A stretch of 64,000 nt of DNA from Burkholderia sp. GAS332 (GCA_900142905.1 FSRV01000001.1:4092001-4156000); one strand, 5' to 3'. Positions 36,181 to 44,849 are shown, numbered from the stretch's first letter. Numbers and translations are program-made. Notes: generated by a model not told the origin, from the letters alone.

Positions 36181-36933
36181 TTAAGCCGCCACCAAAAGCC
36201 CATCCGCGGAGCGGACAACCTGCTGCCGAGCAGCAAAAGCCTCCCCGATCATAAGAAGACTAGGCTGCGAAGCATCAAGCCACTGCTGAGCCTCACCGCA
36301 GGCGAGCTCCGAAAGCGTGAGTGTGAGCATCCGCTCACGAGCCGTACTACAGGCTTCGACAATCGCCACGGGAGTGGCCCCATCGCGCCCAGCATCAATC
36401 AACTGTTGAGCGATCTCAGGCCCACTATCCCGCCCCATGTAAAACACGAGCGAATCAGCATTCACCTGCTCACGAATCGCCGCAGTATCAGCCGCCCGGC
36501 TATGCGTAGCCAACGCAACGCTACGAGACACGCCGCGAAGCGTCAACGAACGCTTCAAAGTAGCCGCACTAGCCAGCGCAGCCGTAATCCCAGGCACAAC
36601 CTCATACTCAATACCAGCAGCTTCCAGCGCCCGCATCTCCTCATCGGCACGTCCGAACAACATCGGATCGCCACCCTTCAGACGCACCACGACATCGTGC
36701 TCCAAAGCCGCATCCACGATCTGCTTGTTGATGAACTGTTGCGCCGTCGACAACTGCCCACAACGCTTGCCAACCGCAATCCGCCGCGCGTGGGAAGGCG
36801 CATAGTCAAGCATTGCCGGCTCGACCAGCGCGTCATGCAACACCACATCCGCCATGCCGAGCAGCCGCGCGCCGCGCACCGTGATGAGATCCGCAGCCCC
36901 TGGCCCTGCACCGATCAGATACACCTTACCCAT
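36181..36933 (-). CDS. cobA: uroporphyrinogen-III C-methyltransferase (SUMT, single domain)
   Basis: 250 residues from the ATG at 36933, chosen because GAGGCGA precedes it; an ATG 5 codons upstream has no ribosome binding site. Signatures: VYLIGAGPGAADLITVRGARLL (about 4-25), VVRLKGGDPMLFGRADEE (about 82-99) and YEVVPGITAALA. It makes precorrin-2 from uroporphyrinogen III with two SAM, for siroheme needed by CysI. It lacks the dehydrogenase/chelatase half of CysG. It ends the minus-strand cys gene series. Codons are G/T-ending, unlike cysN. Confidence 0.92.
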   Translation of the reverse strand: MGKVYLIGAGPGAADLITVRGARLLGMADVVLHDALVEPAMLDYAPSHARRIAVGKRCGQLSTAQQFINKQIVDAALEHDVVVRLKGGDPMLFGRADEEMRALEAAGIEYEVVPGITAALASAATLKRSLTLRGVSRSVALATHSRAADTAAIREQVNADSLVFYMGRDSGPEIAQQLIDAGRDGATPVAIVEACSTARERMLTLTLSELACGEAQQWLDASQPSLLMIGEAFAARQQVVRSADGLLVAA

Positions 36934-37007
36934 TCGCCTCAACCCCATTCGTCCAGTTCGTGCGAAACCCGAAGCCGCGACCGCGCGTTAGTGACCCACT
37001 CAGTGAC

Positions 37008-38324
37008 TCAAGCCGAAAACGACCGGATCATCCCGGCCGCGACCGTGTGGTGCGTCGCTTCGTCGATCAGCACGAATGCACCCGTGCCCTGATGCGAGTC
37101 GTACACGTCGCATACCAGCGGCTTTTGCAACGTCAGCGACACGCGGCCGATGTCGTTCATCGTCAGGTCCTTGCGATCGGTCGCCTGCGACAGCGTATGC
37201 ACGTCAAGCACTTCCTTGATCGCACCGATCCGCGCGAACACCGTGTTAGTGGTCTGCTTCAGCAAGTACTTGCGTTGCGTCGACAGCGGCGTGTCGTCGA
37301 ACCAGCACAGATCGGCTTCCAGCTTCTTCGCCGGCTCCGGCGCCGCTTCGCGCAGCACGAAGGTATCGCCACGCGACACGTCCACGTCTTCCGCCAAACG
37401 GATCGTCACGGTTTGACCGGCAAACGCGCGGTCCACCGCCGCCGTGCCGCCCACCACCGGCGCGATGATCTCGGCAACCGTTGCTTCGCGGTTCGCCGGC
37501 AGCACGATGATGGTGTCGCCAACCTTCACCTCACCGGCTTCGACACGGCCCATGTAGCCGCGGAAATCGTCGGCCTGGCTGCCGTCCTGACGCGCGACCC
37601 ATTGCACCGGGAAACGCAGCGCCTGGCCCGTCGGAACATCCACAGGCAACGCTTCGAGCAAATCGAGCAGCGGCTCGCCTGCGTACCACGGCATGCTTTC
37701 GCTAGCGGTCACGATGTTGTCGCCCTTCAGCGCCGACACCGGCACGAAGCGCACATCCTCCAGACCCAGTTGGCGCGCGAGTTCGACATACGCATCGCGA
37801 ATCTCGTTGAAGCGCGTTTCGCTGTAGTCGACCAGGTCCATCTTGTTGATCGCGACGATCGCGTGCTGCAAGCCGAGCAGCTTCACGATCGCGCTATGAC
37901 GCTTGGTTTGCGGCAGCAGTTGCGCCACGCCATCGACAAACGTCACACGGGTCGCGTCGACCAGGATGATCGCTGCGTGCGCGGTCGATGCGCCCGTCAC
38001 CATGTTGCGCGTGTACTGCTCGTGGCCCGGCGTGTCGGCAATGATGAACTTGCGCTTCGCCGTTGCGAAATAGCGGTAAGCCACGTCGATCGTAATGCCC
38101 TGCTCGCGTTCGGCTTCGAGGCCGTCGGTCAGCAGCGACAGATCGATTTCGTCGCCAACAGTACGCTTATTCTTCGCGCGCGACAGTGCCGAGAGCTGAT
38201 CGGACAGCACAGCCTTGCTGTCGTACAGCAGGCGCCCGATCAACGTGCTCTTGCCGTCGTCGACGCTGCCCGCAGTGATGAATCGCAGCACGCCGAGGTC
38301 TTCTGGTTGGTGAATACCGCTCAT
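37008..38324 (-). CDS. cysN: sulfate adenylyltransferase subunit 1 (GTPase)
   Basis: 438 residues with GTPase motifs GSVDDGKST (about 19-27), DTPGHEQYTRNM (about 96-107) and NKMD (about 160), and EF-Tu-like beta barrels after. CysN couples GTP hydrolysis to APS formation by CysD. No APS-kinase (CysC) domain is attached, in line with direct APS reduction by the CysH here. AGAGGAC lies about 12 bases before the ATG, immediately after a repeated hairpin element. Confidence 0.95.
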   Translation of the reverse strand: MSGIHQPEDLGVLRFITAGSVDDGKSTLIGRLLYDSKAVLSDQLSALSRAKNKRTVGDEIDLSLLTDGLEAEREQGITIDVAYRYFATAKRKFIIADTPGHEQYTRNMVTGASTAHAAIILVDATRVTFVDGVAQLLPQTKRHSAIVKLLGLQHAIVAINKMDLVDYSETRFNEIRDAYVELARQLGLEDVRFVPVSALKGDNIVTASESMPWYAGEPLLDLLEALPVDVPTGQALRFPVQWVARQDGSQADDFRGYMGRVEAGEVKVGDTIIVLPANREATVAEIIAPVVGGTAAVDRAFAGQTVTIRLAEDVDVSRGDTFVLREAAPEPAKKLEADLCWFDDTPLSTQRKYLLKQTTNTVFARIGAIKEVLDVHTLSQATDRKDLTMNDIGRVSLTLQKPLVCDVYDSHQGTGAFVLIDEATHHTVAAGMIRSFSA

Positions 38325-38340
38325 GATTGTCTTGTCCTCT

Positions 38341-38433
38341 GTCGACCGGAGTTAGCGCTTTAGCTGTCGACCAGAGTTCGCGCTTTAGCGCGTTACTCTG
38401 GTCCCATGCAAAGCTCTTACTCCGGTCCGATGC
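38341..38433. repeat. hairpin repeat element in the cysD-cysN gap
   Basis: Two direct units beginning GTCGACC(G/A)GAGTT and containing GCGCTTTAGC lie at 38341-38364 and 38366-38391. The second is part of a 35-base palindrome (38369-38403): GACCAGAGT pairs with ACTCTGGTC and GCGC with GCGC around a TTTA loop. A further TTACTC(T/C)GGTCC(C/G)ATGC pair follows (38393-38409, 38418-38434). A related copy lies at 56599-56636. In both places GTCGAC abuts the ribosome binding site of the next minus-strand gene. Confidence 0.8.
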
Positions 38434-39396
38434 TTAGAAATAACCTTGCTTCTTACGCTGTTCCATCGCGGCTTCGGAGACCTGATCGTCCATCCGCGTC
38501 GCGCCGCGCTCCGTGATTTCGGTCACGGCCGTTTCGGCGATGATCTTCTCGAGATCATCGGCATCGCTTTCCACCGGGCACGTGCAGCTGATATCGCCCA
38601 CGGTACGGAAACGCACCAGCGCGGTTTCGCTGGTCTCGCCTTCACGCATCGGCGTGAGCGGCGTGACCGGCACGAGCAGGCCGTTGCGGCGCACGATCTC
38701 GCGTTGATGCGCGTAATAGATCGACGGCAGTTCGAGCTGTTCGCGGGCGATGTATTGCCACACATCGAGTTCGGTCCAGTTCGAGATCGGGAACACGCGC
38801 AGGTGTTCGCCGTTATGCAGACGCGCGTTATACAGGCTCCACAGTTCCGGGCGCTGCGCCTTCGGATCCCATTGGCCGAATTCGTCGCGGAACGAGAAGA
38901 TCCGTTCTTTTGCACGAGCCTTTTCTTCGTCGCGGCGCGCGCCGCCGATCAACGCGGTGTACTCATGTTCCGCGATCGTTTCGAGCAGCGTCACGGCTTG
39001 CGCCGCGTTGCGCGAATCCAGTTCGCGGCGCAGACGCACCGTGCCGCGCTTGATCGAATCCTCAACGTGACCCACCACCAGTTCGGCGCCGATTTCTTTC
39101 GCGCGGCGATCGCGGAAGTCGATCACTTCGTCGTAGTTGTGGCCGGTGTCGATATGCACGAGCGGGAACGGCAGCACGGTCTTGCGATTCGCGCCAATGC
39201 CGAAGGCCTTCAGCGCGAGGTGCAGCACCACGACCGAATCCTTACCGCCCGAAAACAGCAGTGCAGGCTTGCTGCATTCGGCGACCAGTTCGCGCAGGAT
39301 GTGAATCGACTCGGCTTCGAGCCAATCGAGATGATCCATCCGGTTCGCGGTGTTGGTAAGCGGTGCATTCACAGTGGAATCGAGCGTGGTGCTCAT
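38434..39396 (-). CDS. cysD: sulfate adenylyltransferase subunit 2
   Basis: 320 residues from the ATG at 39396 (MSTTLDSTV), with AAGGA upstream; a 31-codon extension is not favoured. The PP-loop LLFSGGKDSVV (about 46-56) and the family segments HIDTGHNYDEVIDFRD, GARRDEEKARAKERIFSFRD and the C-terminal KKQGYF are present. It adenylylates sulfate to APS with CysN. Confidence 0.95.
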   Translation of the reverse strand: MSTTLDSTVNAPLTNTANRMDHLDWLEAESIHILRELVAECSKPALLFSGGKDSVVVLHLALKAFGIGANRKTVLPFPLVHIDTGHNYDEVIDFRDRRAKEIGAELVVGHVEDSIKRGTVRLRRELDSRNAAQAVTLLETIAEHEYTALIGGARRDEEKARAKERIFSFRDEFGQWDPKAQRPELWSLYNARLHNGEHLRVFPISNWTELDVWQYIAREQLELPSIYYAHQREIVRRNGLLVPVTPLTPMREGETSETALVRFRTVGDISCTCPVESDADDLEKIIAETAVTEITERGATRMDDQVSEAAMEQRKKQGYF

Positions 39397-39510
39397 GTTT
39401 GGGTCCTTCGTTGATTCGCCTGGGGGGCGGTTGCCCACCCAGGCGGAAGTATTCAAATCGGTATGTGCGGCGTTCAAGCTAAAAACCAAGGCCTGAACCG
39501 CCTGAATGCT

Positions 39511-40257
39511 TTATGCCGAAGCGTTCTCGCTGCTGCTGACAGGGATCGGCGTAATCGTCGTGATATGCAGTCCACATTCCTTCGTATCGCGCGACTCCCA
39601 CCACCAGCGCCCTGCCCGGCTGTCTTCACCGGGACGGATCGCGCGGGTACAAGGCTCGCAGCCGATGCTCGGGTAACCGCGCGCATGCAGCGGATTGACC
39701 GGCACGTCGAACGCTTTCAAATAGTCCCACACTTCAGCTTCGGTCCAGTCCGTCAGCGGATTGAACTTGGCGATATTGCGCGCCGCATCGAGTTCTTCCT
39801 CGTGCAGTTCGGCACGCGTCACCGACTGTTCGCGGCGCTGGCCCGTCACCCATGCGCTGACATCCGACAGCGCGCGGTTCAACGGCTCGACCTTACGGAT
39901 TTCGCAGCAACGCTTGCGCAGATCGACGCTTTCGTAAAACGCGTTCAGACCGTGCGAACCGACATATTCTTCAACCGCTGCAGCTTGCGGATGAAACTGC
40001 TCGATATCATACCCGTAGCGCTCTTTCACGCGGTCAAGCATCCCGAGCGTTTCCGCATGCAAACGGCCCGTGTTCAGCGAGAAAATGCCGATCTTCACGC
40101 CGCGCGACAGGATCGCGTGCGTGAGCAGCATGTCTTCCGCTGCAAGGCTGCTGGCGAGCTTCACGTTCGCGTGGCGTGCGGCGATCGAGTCGAGCAGCGC
40201 ATCGAGGCGCTCGACCTTCGCAGCGAGCTCCGGCGTGAGCGATTGGACGTCGCTCAT
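39511..40257 (-). CDS. cysH: adenylylsulfate (APS) reductase, iron-sulfur type
   Basis: 248 residues; the ATG at 40257 overlaps the DUF934 stop. Cluster cysteines are present as KRCCEIRKVEPL (about 128-139) and SIGCEPCTR (about 212-220), and the catalytic ECGLH is near the C-terminus. The CC...CxxC pattern marks the [4Fe-4S] APS reductase type rather than PAPS reductase, matching the absence of cysC. It reduces APS to sulfite with thioredoxin or a similar donor. Confidence 0.93.
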   Translation of the reverse strand: MSDVQSLTPELAAKVERLDALLDSIAARHANVKLASSLAAEDMLLTHAILSRGVKIGIFSLNTGRLHAETLGMLDRVKERYGYDIEQFHPQAAAVEEYVGSHGLNAFYESVDLRKRCCEIRKVEPLNRALSDVSAWVTGQRREQSVTRAELHEEELDAARNIAKFNPLTDWTEAEVWDYLKAFDVPVNPLHARGYPSIGCEPCTRAIRPGEDSRAGRWWWESRDTKECGLHITTITPIPVSSSENASA

Positions 40258-40793
40258 GCCGAGGCCTTCGCCAGTTCGCCCGCTTCGCGGCGGCGGAACA
40301 GCGGCGACGAGTTCACCGCGCCCTGATAGTTGAAGCTGAATTCGTCGAACGCCTTGAGCGCGTCGTCGAAATCTTTGTCTTCACGCAATGCATAAGCGTC
40401 GAAGCCGCAACGGAACATGAACGTCAGTTGATCGCGCAGCACGTCGCCGATCGCGCGCAGTTCGCCCTTGTAGCCATAACGCTCGCGCAACAGGCGGCCG
40501 ATGCTATAACCACGGCCGTCGCGGAACACCGGGAAGTCCACGCCGATCAGTGCGATCGTGTCGAAGTCGCCGACGATATCCGCCGGTTCGCTATCCGGCG
40601 CAAGCCACACGCCGATTTCAGCGGCGCTGCGCGAAGCGAGCAGCGCAGCGCGCTCAGCCTGCCACAGCGCGAGCGGCACCAGCACTTTACCGGCCGGCAA
40701 GGCATCGACTGCGGGCAGCGTGCCGTCTTCAGCGGCGCGCACCACCGTCCAGTCATCGTTGACGATCGCGCGGTTCTTGATGATAGAAGCCAT
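40254..40793 (-). CDS. DUF934 family protein of the sulfite reductase operon
   Basis: 179 residues. The conserved GVDFPVFRDGRGYSIGRLLRERYGYKGELRAIGDVLRDQL block (about 90-130) and LREDKDFDDALKAFDEFSFNYQGAVN (about 141-166) are typical. The family is nearly always found between cysI and cysH in proteobacteria that lack cysJ, so a role in electron delivery to or assembly of sulfite reductase is proposed, but no catalytic motif is evident. It overlaps cysH by 4 bases and follows cysI by 22. Confidence 0.9.
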   Translation of the reverse strand: MASIIKNRAIVNDDWTVVRAAEDGTLPAVDALPAGKVLVPLALWQAERAALLASRSAAEIGVWLAPDSEPADIVGDFDTIALIGVDFPVFRDGRGYSIGRLLRERYGYKGELRAIGDVLRDQLTFMFRCGFDAYALREDKDFDDALKAFDEFSFNYQGAVNSSPLFRRREAGELAKASA

Positions 40794-40815
40794 CTGTTCA
40801 GTATCCTTTTCGCGG

Positions 40816-42495
40816 TTACGCGTGAGCCGGTTGACGCGAGGCGTACACGCGTTCCTTGAACGGGGTCATGCCGATGCGGTTGTACGTTTCGACGAAGCGT
40901 TCGCCTTCGTGGCGGTTTTCCACGAACGTATCGATCACCTTGCTGATCACGTCCGGCATTTCTTCCGCCGAGAACGACGGGCCGATCACGCGGCCGAGAT
41001 GCGCGCCCGTGGCGCCCGTACCCTGCTCGCCGCCGAGCGTCACCTGATACCACTCCGAGCCGTCCTTATCGACGCCCAGAATGCCGATGTTGCCGATGTG
41101 GTGGTGACCGCAAGCATTGATACAACCCGAGATGTTCAGCGACACATCGCCGAGGTCGTACACGTAGTCGAGATCGCTGAAACGTTCCTGAATCGCCAGC
41201 GCGATCGGAATCGACTTCGCATTCGCGAGCGAGCAGAAATCACCGCCCGGGCACGCGATGATGTCGGTCAGCAAACCGATGTTCGGCGTCGCAAAACCTT
41301 GCGCCTTGGCCTTTTCCCACAGCGCGAACAGGTCGCGCTTCTTCACGTTCGCGAGAATCAGGTTCTGTTCGTGCGACACGCGGATCTCGCCGAGCGAGTA
41401 TTCGTCGGCCCAATCGGCGACCGCTTCCATCTGCGTGTCGGTGGCGTCACCCGGGGCGATCGTGGTCGGCTTCAGCGACAGCGTGACCGACGAATAGCCC
41501 GACACCTTATGCGGACGCACGTTGCGTTCAACCCAGCGCGCGAACGCACGGTTTTCCAGCAAATGCGTTTCGAACGATGCATCCGTGTCGGCCAGCTTTT
41601 CATACACCGGCGGCTGGAAGTATTGCGACACGCGATCCACTTCCGCTTGCGTGAGCGTCGACGGACCGTCCTTCAGGTGCTGCCATTCTTCTTCGACCTG
41701 CGCCGAGAATTTCTCCGGGCTCAAGGCCTTCACGAGAATCTTGATCCGCGCCTTGTACATGTTGTCGCGGCGGCCGTAGCGGTTGTACACGCGCAGCACG
41801 GCTTCGCAGTAGGTCAACAGGTGTTGCCACGGCAGATCTTTACGGATGATCGCGCCGATGATCGGCGTACGGCCCATGCCGCCGCCCGCCAGGATGTCGG
41901 CCACCAGCTCGCCCTGCTCGTTCTTCTTCAGATACACGCCCATGTCGTGAATCTGCACGGCAGCGCGGTCTTCCTTCGAACCCGACACGGCGATCTTGAA
42001 CTTACGCGGCAGCCAGGCGAATTCCGGGTGGAACGTCGACCATTGGCGCAGGATTTCTGCCCACGGACGCGGATCAACCACTTCGTCCGGCGCCACGCCC
42101 GCGAACTGATCGGCCGTGATGTTACGGATACAGTTGCCCGAGGTCTGGATGCCGTGCATCTGCACGGCAGCAAGCTTGCGCAGGATTTCCGGCGTTTCTT
42201 CGAGCTGGATCCAGTTGTACTGGATGTTCGAGCGCGTCGAAAAATGCCCGTAGCCGCGGTCGTGCTCGCGCGCGATCTGGGCCAGCACGCGCATCTGGTC
42301 GCTGCGCAGGTTGCCGTACGGAATCGCGATGCGGTGCATGTACGCGTGACGCTGCATGTACAGGCCGTTCTGCAGGCGCAGCGGACGGAACTCCTCTTCG
42401 CTCAATTCGCCCGACAAGCGGCGGCGAACCTGATCGGCGTATTGCGCGACCCGCTCATCGACGATGGTCTGGTCGTACTGATCGTATTGGTACAT
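40816..42495 (-). CDS. cysI: sulfite reductase hemoprotein (siroheme/[4Fe-4S])
   Basis: 559 residues from the ATG at 42495 (MYQYDQYD). Ferredoxin-like half-domains are followed by cluster/siroheme cysteines in CPGGDFCSLA (about 427-436) and CINACGHHHIGNIG (about 472-485). It reduces sulfite to sulfide with six electrons. No cysJ flavoprotein is encoded nearby, so ferredoxin or another donor is likely. It is the first gene of the minus-strand cys series and diverges from cysB across an inverted repeat. Confidence 0.93.
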   Translation of the reverse strand: MYQYDQYDQTIVDERVAQYADQVRRRLSGELSEEEFRPLRLQNGLYMQRHAYMHRIAIPYGNLRSDQMRVLAQIAREHDRGYGHFSTRSNIQYNWIQLEETPEILRKLAAVQMHGIQTSGNCIRNITADQFAGVAPDEVVDPRPWAEILRQWSTFHPEFAWLPRKFKIAVSGSKEDRAAVQIHDMGVYLKKNEQGELVADILAGGGMGRTPIIGAIIRKDLPWQHLLTYCEAVLRVYNRYGRRDNMYKARIKILVKALSPEKFSAQVEEEWQHLKDGPSTLTQAEVDRVSQYFQPPVYEKLADTDASFETHLLENRAFARWVERNVRPHKVSGYSSVTLSLKPTTIAPGDATDTQMEAVADWADEYSLGEIRVSHEQNLILANVKKRDLFALWEKAKAQGFATPNIGLLTDIIACPGGDFCSLANAKSIPIALAIQERFSDLDYVYDLGDVSLNISGCINACGHHHIGNIGILGVDKDGSEWYQVTLGGEQGTGATGAHLGRVIGPSFSAEEMPDVISKVIDTFVENRHEGERFVETYNRIGMTPFKERVYASRQPAHA

Positions 42496-42549
42496 TCGGG
42501 GACCCCACAATTTGCGTGATACGCGACGGTCCGGTTCCGCCGCGCCCTA

Positions 42550-42625
42550 GATATCTCCATTTGTCAGCCCAGTTGAGGGAAGGTTTAGACCCTTCGCTCA
42601 TTTGCTTATGACAAATGCAGATATC
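42550..42625. promoter_or_regulatory. 17-bp inverted repeat between cysI and cysB
   Basis: GATATCTCCATTTGTCA at 42550-42566 is matched by TGACAAATGCAGATATC at 42609-42625, the reverse complement with one mismatch (16 of 17), 42 bases apart. It lies 55-130 bases upstream of cysI in the AT-rich divergent region. It may be a pair of binding sites for CysB or another regulator, or a stem in the cysI leader RNA. Another short inverted repeat, CATTTG...CAAATG, is nested at 42599-42617. Confidence 0.7.
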
Positions 42626-42713
42626 CATATTGAAAAAGATGGACAGATCGTAATAAACTCGCCTTATATTTCAAACGACTAAAAAATTCTTTTGATATGC
42701 GGAGAGGTTATAT

Positions 42714-43655
42714 ATGAACCTGCATCAATTCCGCTTCGTCCGCGAGGCTGTGCGGCAGAATTTCAACCTGACCGAAGCGGCCAAAGCCCTGTTTACAAGC
42801 CAGCCGGGCGTCTCCAAGGCGATCATCGAGCTGGAAGACGAGCTGGGCGTCGAAATCTTCACCCGCCACGGCAAGCGCGTGCGCTCGCTGACGGAGCCGG
42901 GGCGCATCATTCTTCAGTCGGTTGAGAAGATTCTGCAGGAAGTGGAGAGCCTCAAGCGGGTCGGTAAAGATTACGCAGCCCAGGATCAGGGCAACCTGGT
43001 GATCGCCGCCACCCACACCCAGGCGCGCTACTCACTTCCGGCCGCGATCGCCGAATTCAAGAAGCGCTACCCCAAAGTTCACCTTTCAATTCTGCAAGGC
43101 AGCCCGACCCAGGTCGCCGAGATGGTCATCCACGACCAGGCCGACCTCTGTATTGCTACCGAAGCGATCGCTAACTATAAGGAACTGGTTTCGCTGCCCT
43201 GCTTCCAGTGGCACCACGTCGCCGTGATGCAGCCGGATCATCCGTTGCTCGACCGCAAACTTTTGTCGCTGGATGATCTGACCCAATATCCGCTGATTAC
43301 CTACGACAACGCGTTCGCCGGCCGCACCAAGATCAACGAGGCGTTCCGCCTGCGCGGCTTGCATCCGGACATCGTGCTGGAGGCGATCGACGCCGACGTG
43401 ATCAAGACCTACGTCGAACTGGGTCTGGGCGTCGGCATTATGGCGGACATCGCGTTCAATGCCGAGCGCGACCGCCACCTGCGGGCGATGCCGGTCGGCC
43501 ACCTGTTCGGCAGCAACGTGACGCGGGTCGCGCTGAAACAGGGCGCCTATTTGCGCAGCTATGTGTATACGCTCGTCGAACTGCTGTCGCCGAGCATGAA
43601 CCGCAAGCTGATCGAACAGGCACTCAAAGGCGAGCACGAAACCTACGAACTTTGA
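42714..43655 (+). CDS. cysB: CysB-type LysR regulator of sulfur assimilation
   Basis: 313 residues. GGAGAGG precedes the ATG. Winged HTH at the start (MNLHQFRFVREAVRQNFNLT, with LFTSQPGVSKAIIELEDELG) and a CysB/Cbl-type effector domain with TTHTQARY-like ATHTQARYSLP (about 99-109) and LITYDNAFAGRTKI. CysB activates sulfate assimilation genes with N-acetylserine as usual inducer. Divergence from cysI fits direct control of that operon. Confidence 0.92.
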   Translation: MNLHQFRFVREAVRQNFNLTEAAKALFTSQPGVSKAIIELEDELGVEIFTRHGKRVRSLTEPGRIILQSVEKILQEVESLKRVGKDYAAQDQGNLVIAATHTQARYSLPAAIAEFKKRYPKVHLSILQGSPTQVAEMVIHDQADLCIATEAIANYKELVSLPCFQWHHVAVMQPDHPLLDRKLLSLDDLTQYPLITYDNAFAGRTKINEAFRLRGLHPDIVLEAIDADVIKTYVELGLGVGIMADIAFNAERDRHLRAMPVGHLFGSNVTRVALKQGAYLRSYVYTLVELLSPSMNRKLIEQALKGEHETYEL

Positions 43656-43688
43656 TATCACCCCGCTTCCCGCTACGGAGACCTTTCG

Positions 43689-44849
43689 ATGATGTCGTAT
43701 AAGAAAAAAATCAGCGGCCTCGCCGCTCTTGGCGCGCTCCTGCTCGCCACCGCAGCACAGGCCGACATCAAGGTCGGCATCGATCTGTCGAGCACCGGCC
43801 CCGCGGCCGTGATCGGCATTACCAGCAAGAACGCGATGCTGATGTGGCCCGCCACGATCGCCGGCCAGAAAGCCGACTACATCTTCCTCGACGACGGCTC
43901 CGATCCGGGCAACGCGGTGCGCAACATCCACAAGCTGATCAATGAAGACCACGTCGACGTGATCGTCGGCCCGAATATCACGCCGGCGGCGATGGCCGCA
44001 CTCGATCCGGTCGCCGAAAGCCAAACGCCGATGATCACGCTGGTCGGTTCGGCGAGCGTGGTCGAGCCGCAGGAAGGCAAGAAGGTGTGGGCCTACAAGA
44101 TGGCGCAGACCGACAGCGCGATGGCCGACGTGATGACGCGCTACATGTCGAACCACAACGTCAAGACGGTGGGCTTCATCGGTTTCGCGGACGGTTACGG
44201 CGAGAGCTGGCTCAACGAGTTCAGCAAATTCGCGGCCTTGCGGCATATTCAGTTAGTGGCCACCGAGCGCTATAACCGCACCGATGCCAGCGTCACCGGG
44301 CAGATCCTCAAGCTGATGGCGGCCAAGCCCGACGCGATCCTGATCGCCGGAGCCGGCACGCCGACCGTGCTGCCGCAGCGCACGTTGATCGAACGCGGCT
44401 TCAAAGGCCCGATCTATCAGACGCACGGCATCGCCACGCCCGAGTTCATCAAGCTGGGCGGCAAAGATGTGGAAGGCACGCTGTTCCCGACCCAGCCGGT
44501 CGTGGTGGCGCGCACGCTGCCGGCCGATCATCCGGCGAAGAAGGCGGCGCTCGCGTTCACCAACGAATACGAAGCGAAGTACGGTCCGGGCAGTGTGACC
44601 CAGTTCGCGGGCGATGCGGCAGGCGTGTATCCGCGTTTGGAGGATGCGGTGGCGCGCGCGTTGAAGACGGCGCAACCGGGCACGCCGGCTTTCCGCGTTG
44701 CGTTGCGCGACGAACTGGAGCACGCGCATGAACTGGTCGTGCCGAACGGCGTGGTCAACACCAGCCCGAAGGACCACGTCGGCCTGGATCAGCGCGCGAG
44801 CGTGATGGGCATCATCAAGAACGGCAAGTTCGTTTACCTGAGTCAGTGA
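43689..44849 (+). CDS. stand-alone branched-chain-amino-acid-type ABC substrate-binding protein
   Basis: 386 residues; signal peptide residues 1-25 (cleavage near AQADI). The mature part starts IKVGIDLSSTGPAAVIGI, typical of the Leu/Ile/Val-binding family, and continues with the DDGSDPGNAVRNIHKLI and GPNITPAAMAALDPVAE segments. GGAGAC is upstream. No permease or ATPase genes lie beside it, and it starts 33 bases after cysB, so it may be cotranscribed with cysB. Ligand unknown. Confidence 0.88.
   Translation: MMSYKKKISGLAALGALLLATAAQADIKVGIDLSSTGPAAVIGITSKNAMLMWPATIAGQKADYIFLDDGSDPGNAVRNIHKLINEDHVDVIVGPNITPAAMAALDPVAESQTPMITLVGSASVVEPQEGKKVWAYKMAQTDSAMADVMTRYMSNHNVKTVGFIGFADGYGESWLNEFSKFAALRHIQLVATERYNRTDASVTGQILKLMAAKPDAILIAGAGTPTVLPQRTLIERGFKGPIYQTHGIATPEFIKLGGKDVEGTLFPTQPVVVARTLPADHPAKKAALAFTNEYEAKYGPGSVTQFAGDAAGVYPRLEDAVARALKTAQPGTPAFRVALRDELEHAHELVVPNGVVNTSPKDHVGLDQRASVMGIIKNGKFVYLSQ

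Noticed and set aside
35956..37092. 378-codon plus-strand frame beginning in repeat arm B
   Set aside because: It reads through the repeat and then antisense to cobA; the matching frame in arm A is likewise only repeat sequence.
40558..42519. 653-codon plus-strand open frame
   Set aside because: Antisense to cysI and the DUF934 gene, both well supported.
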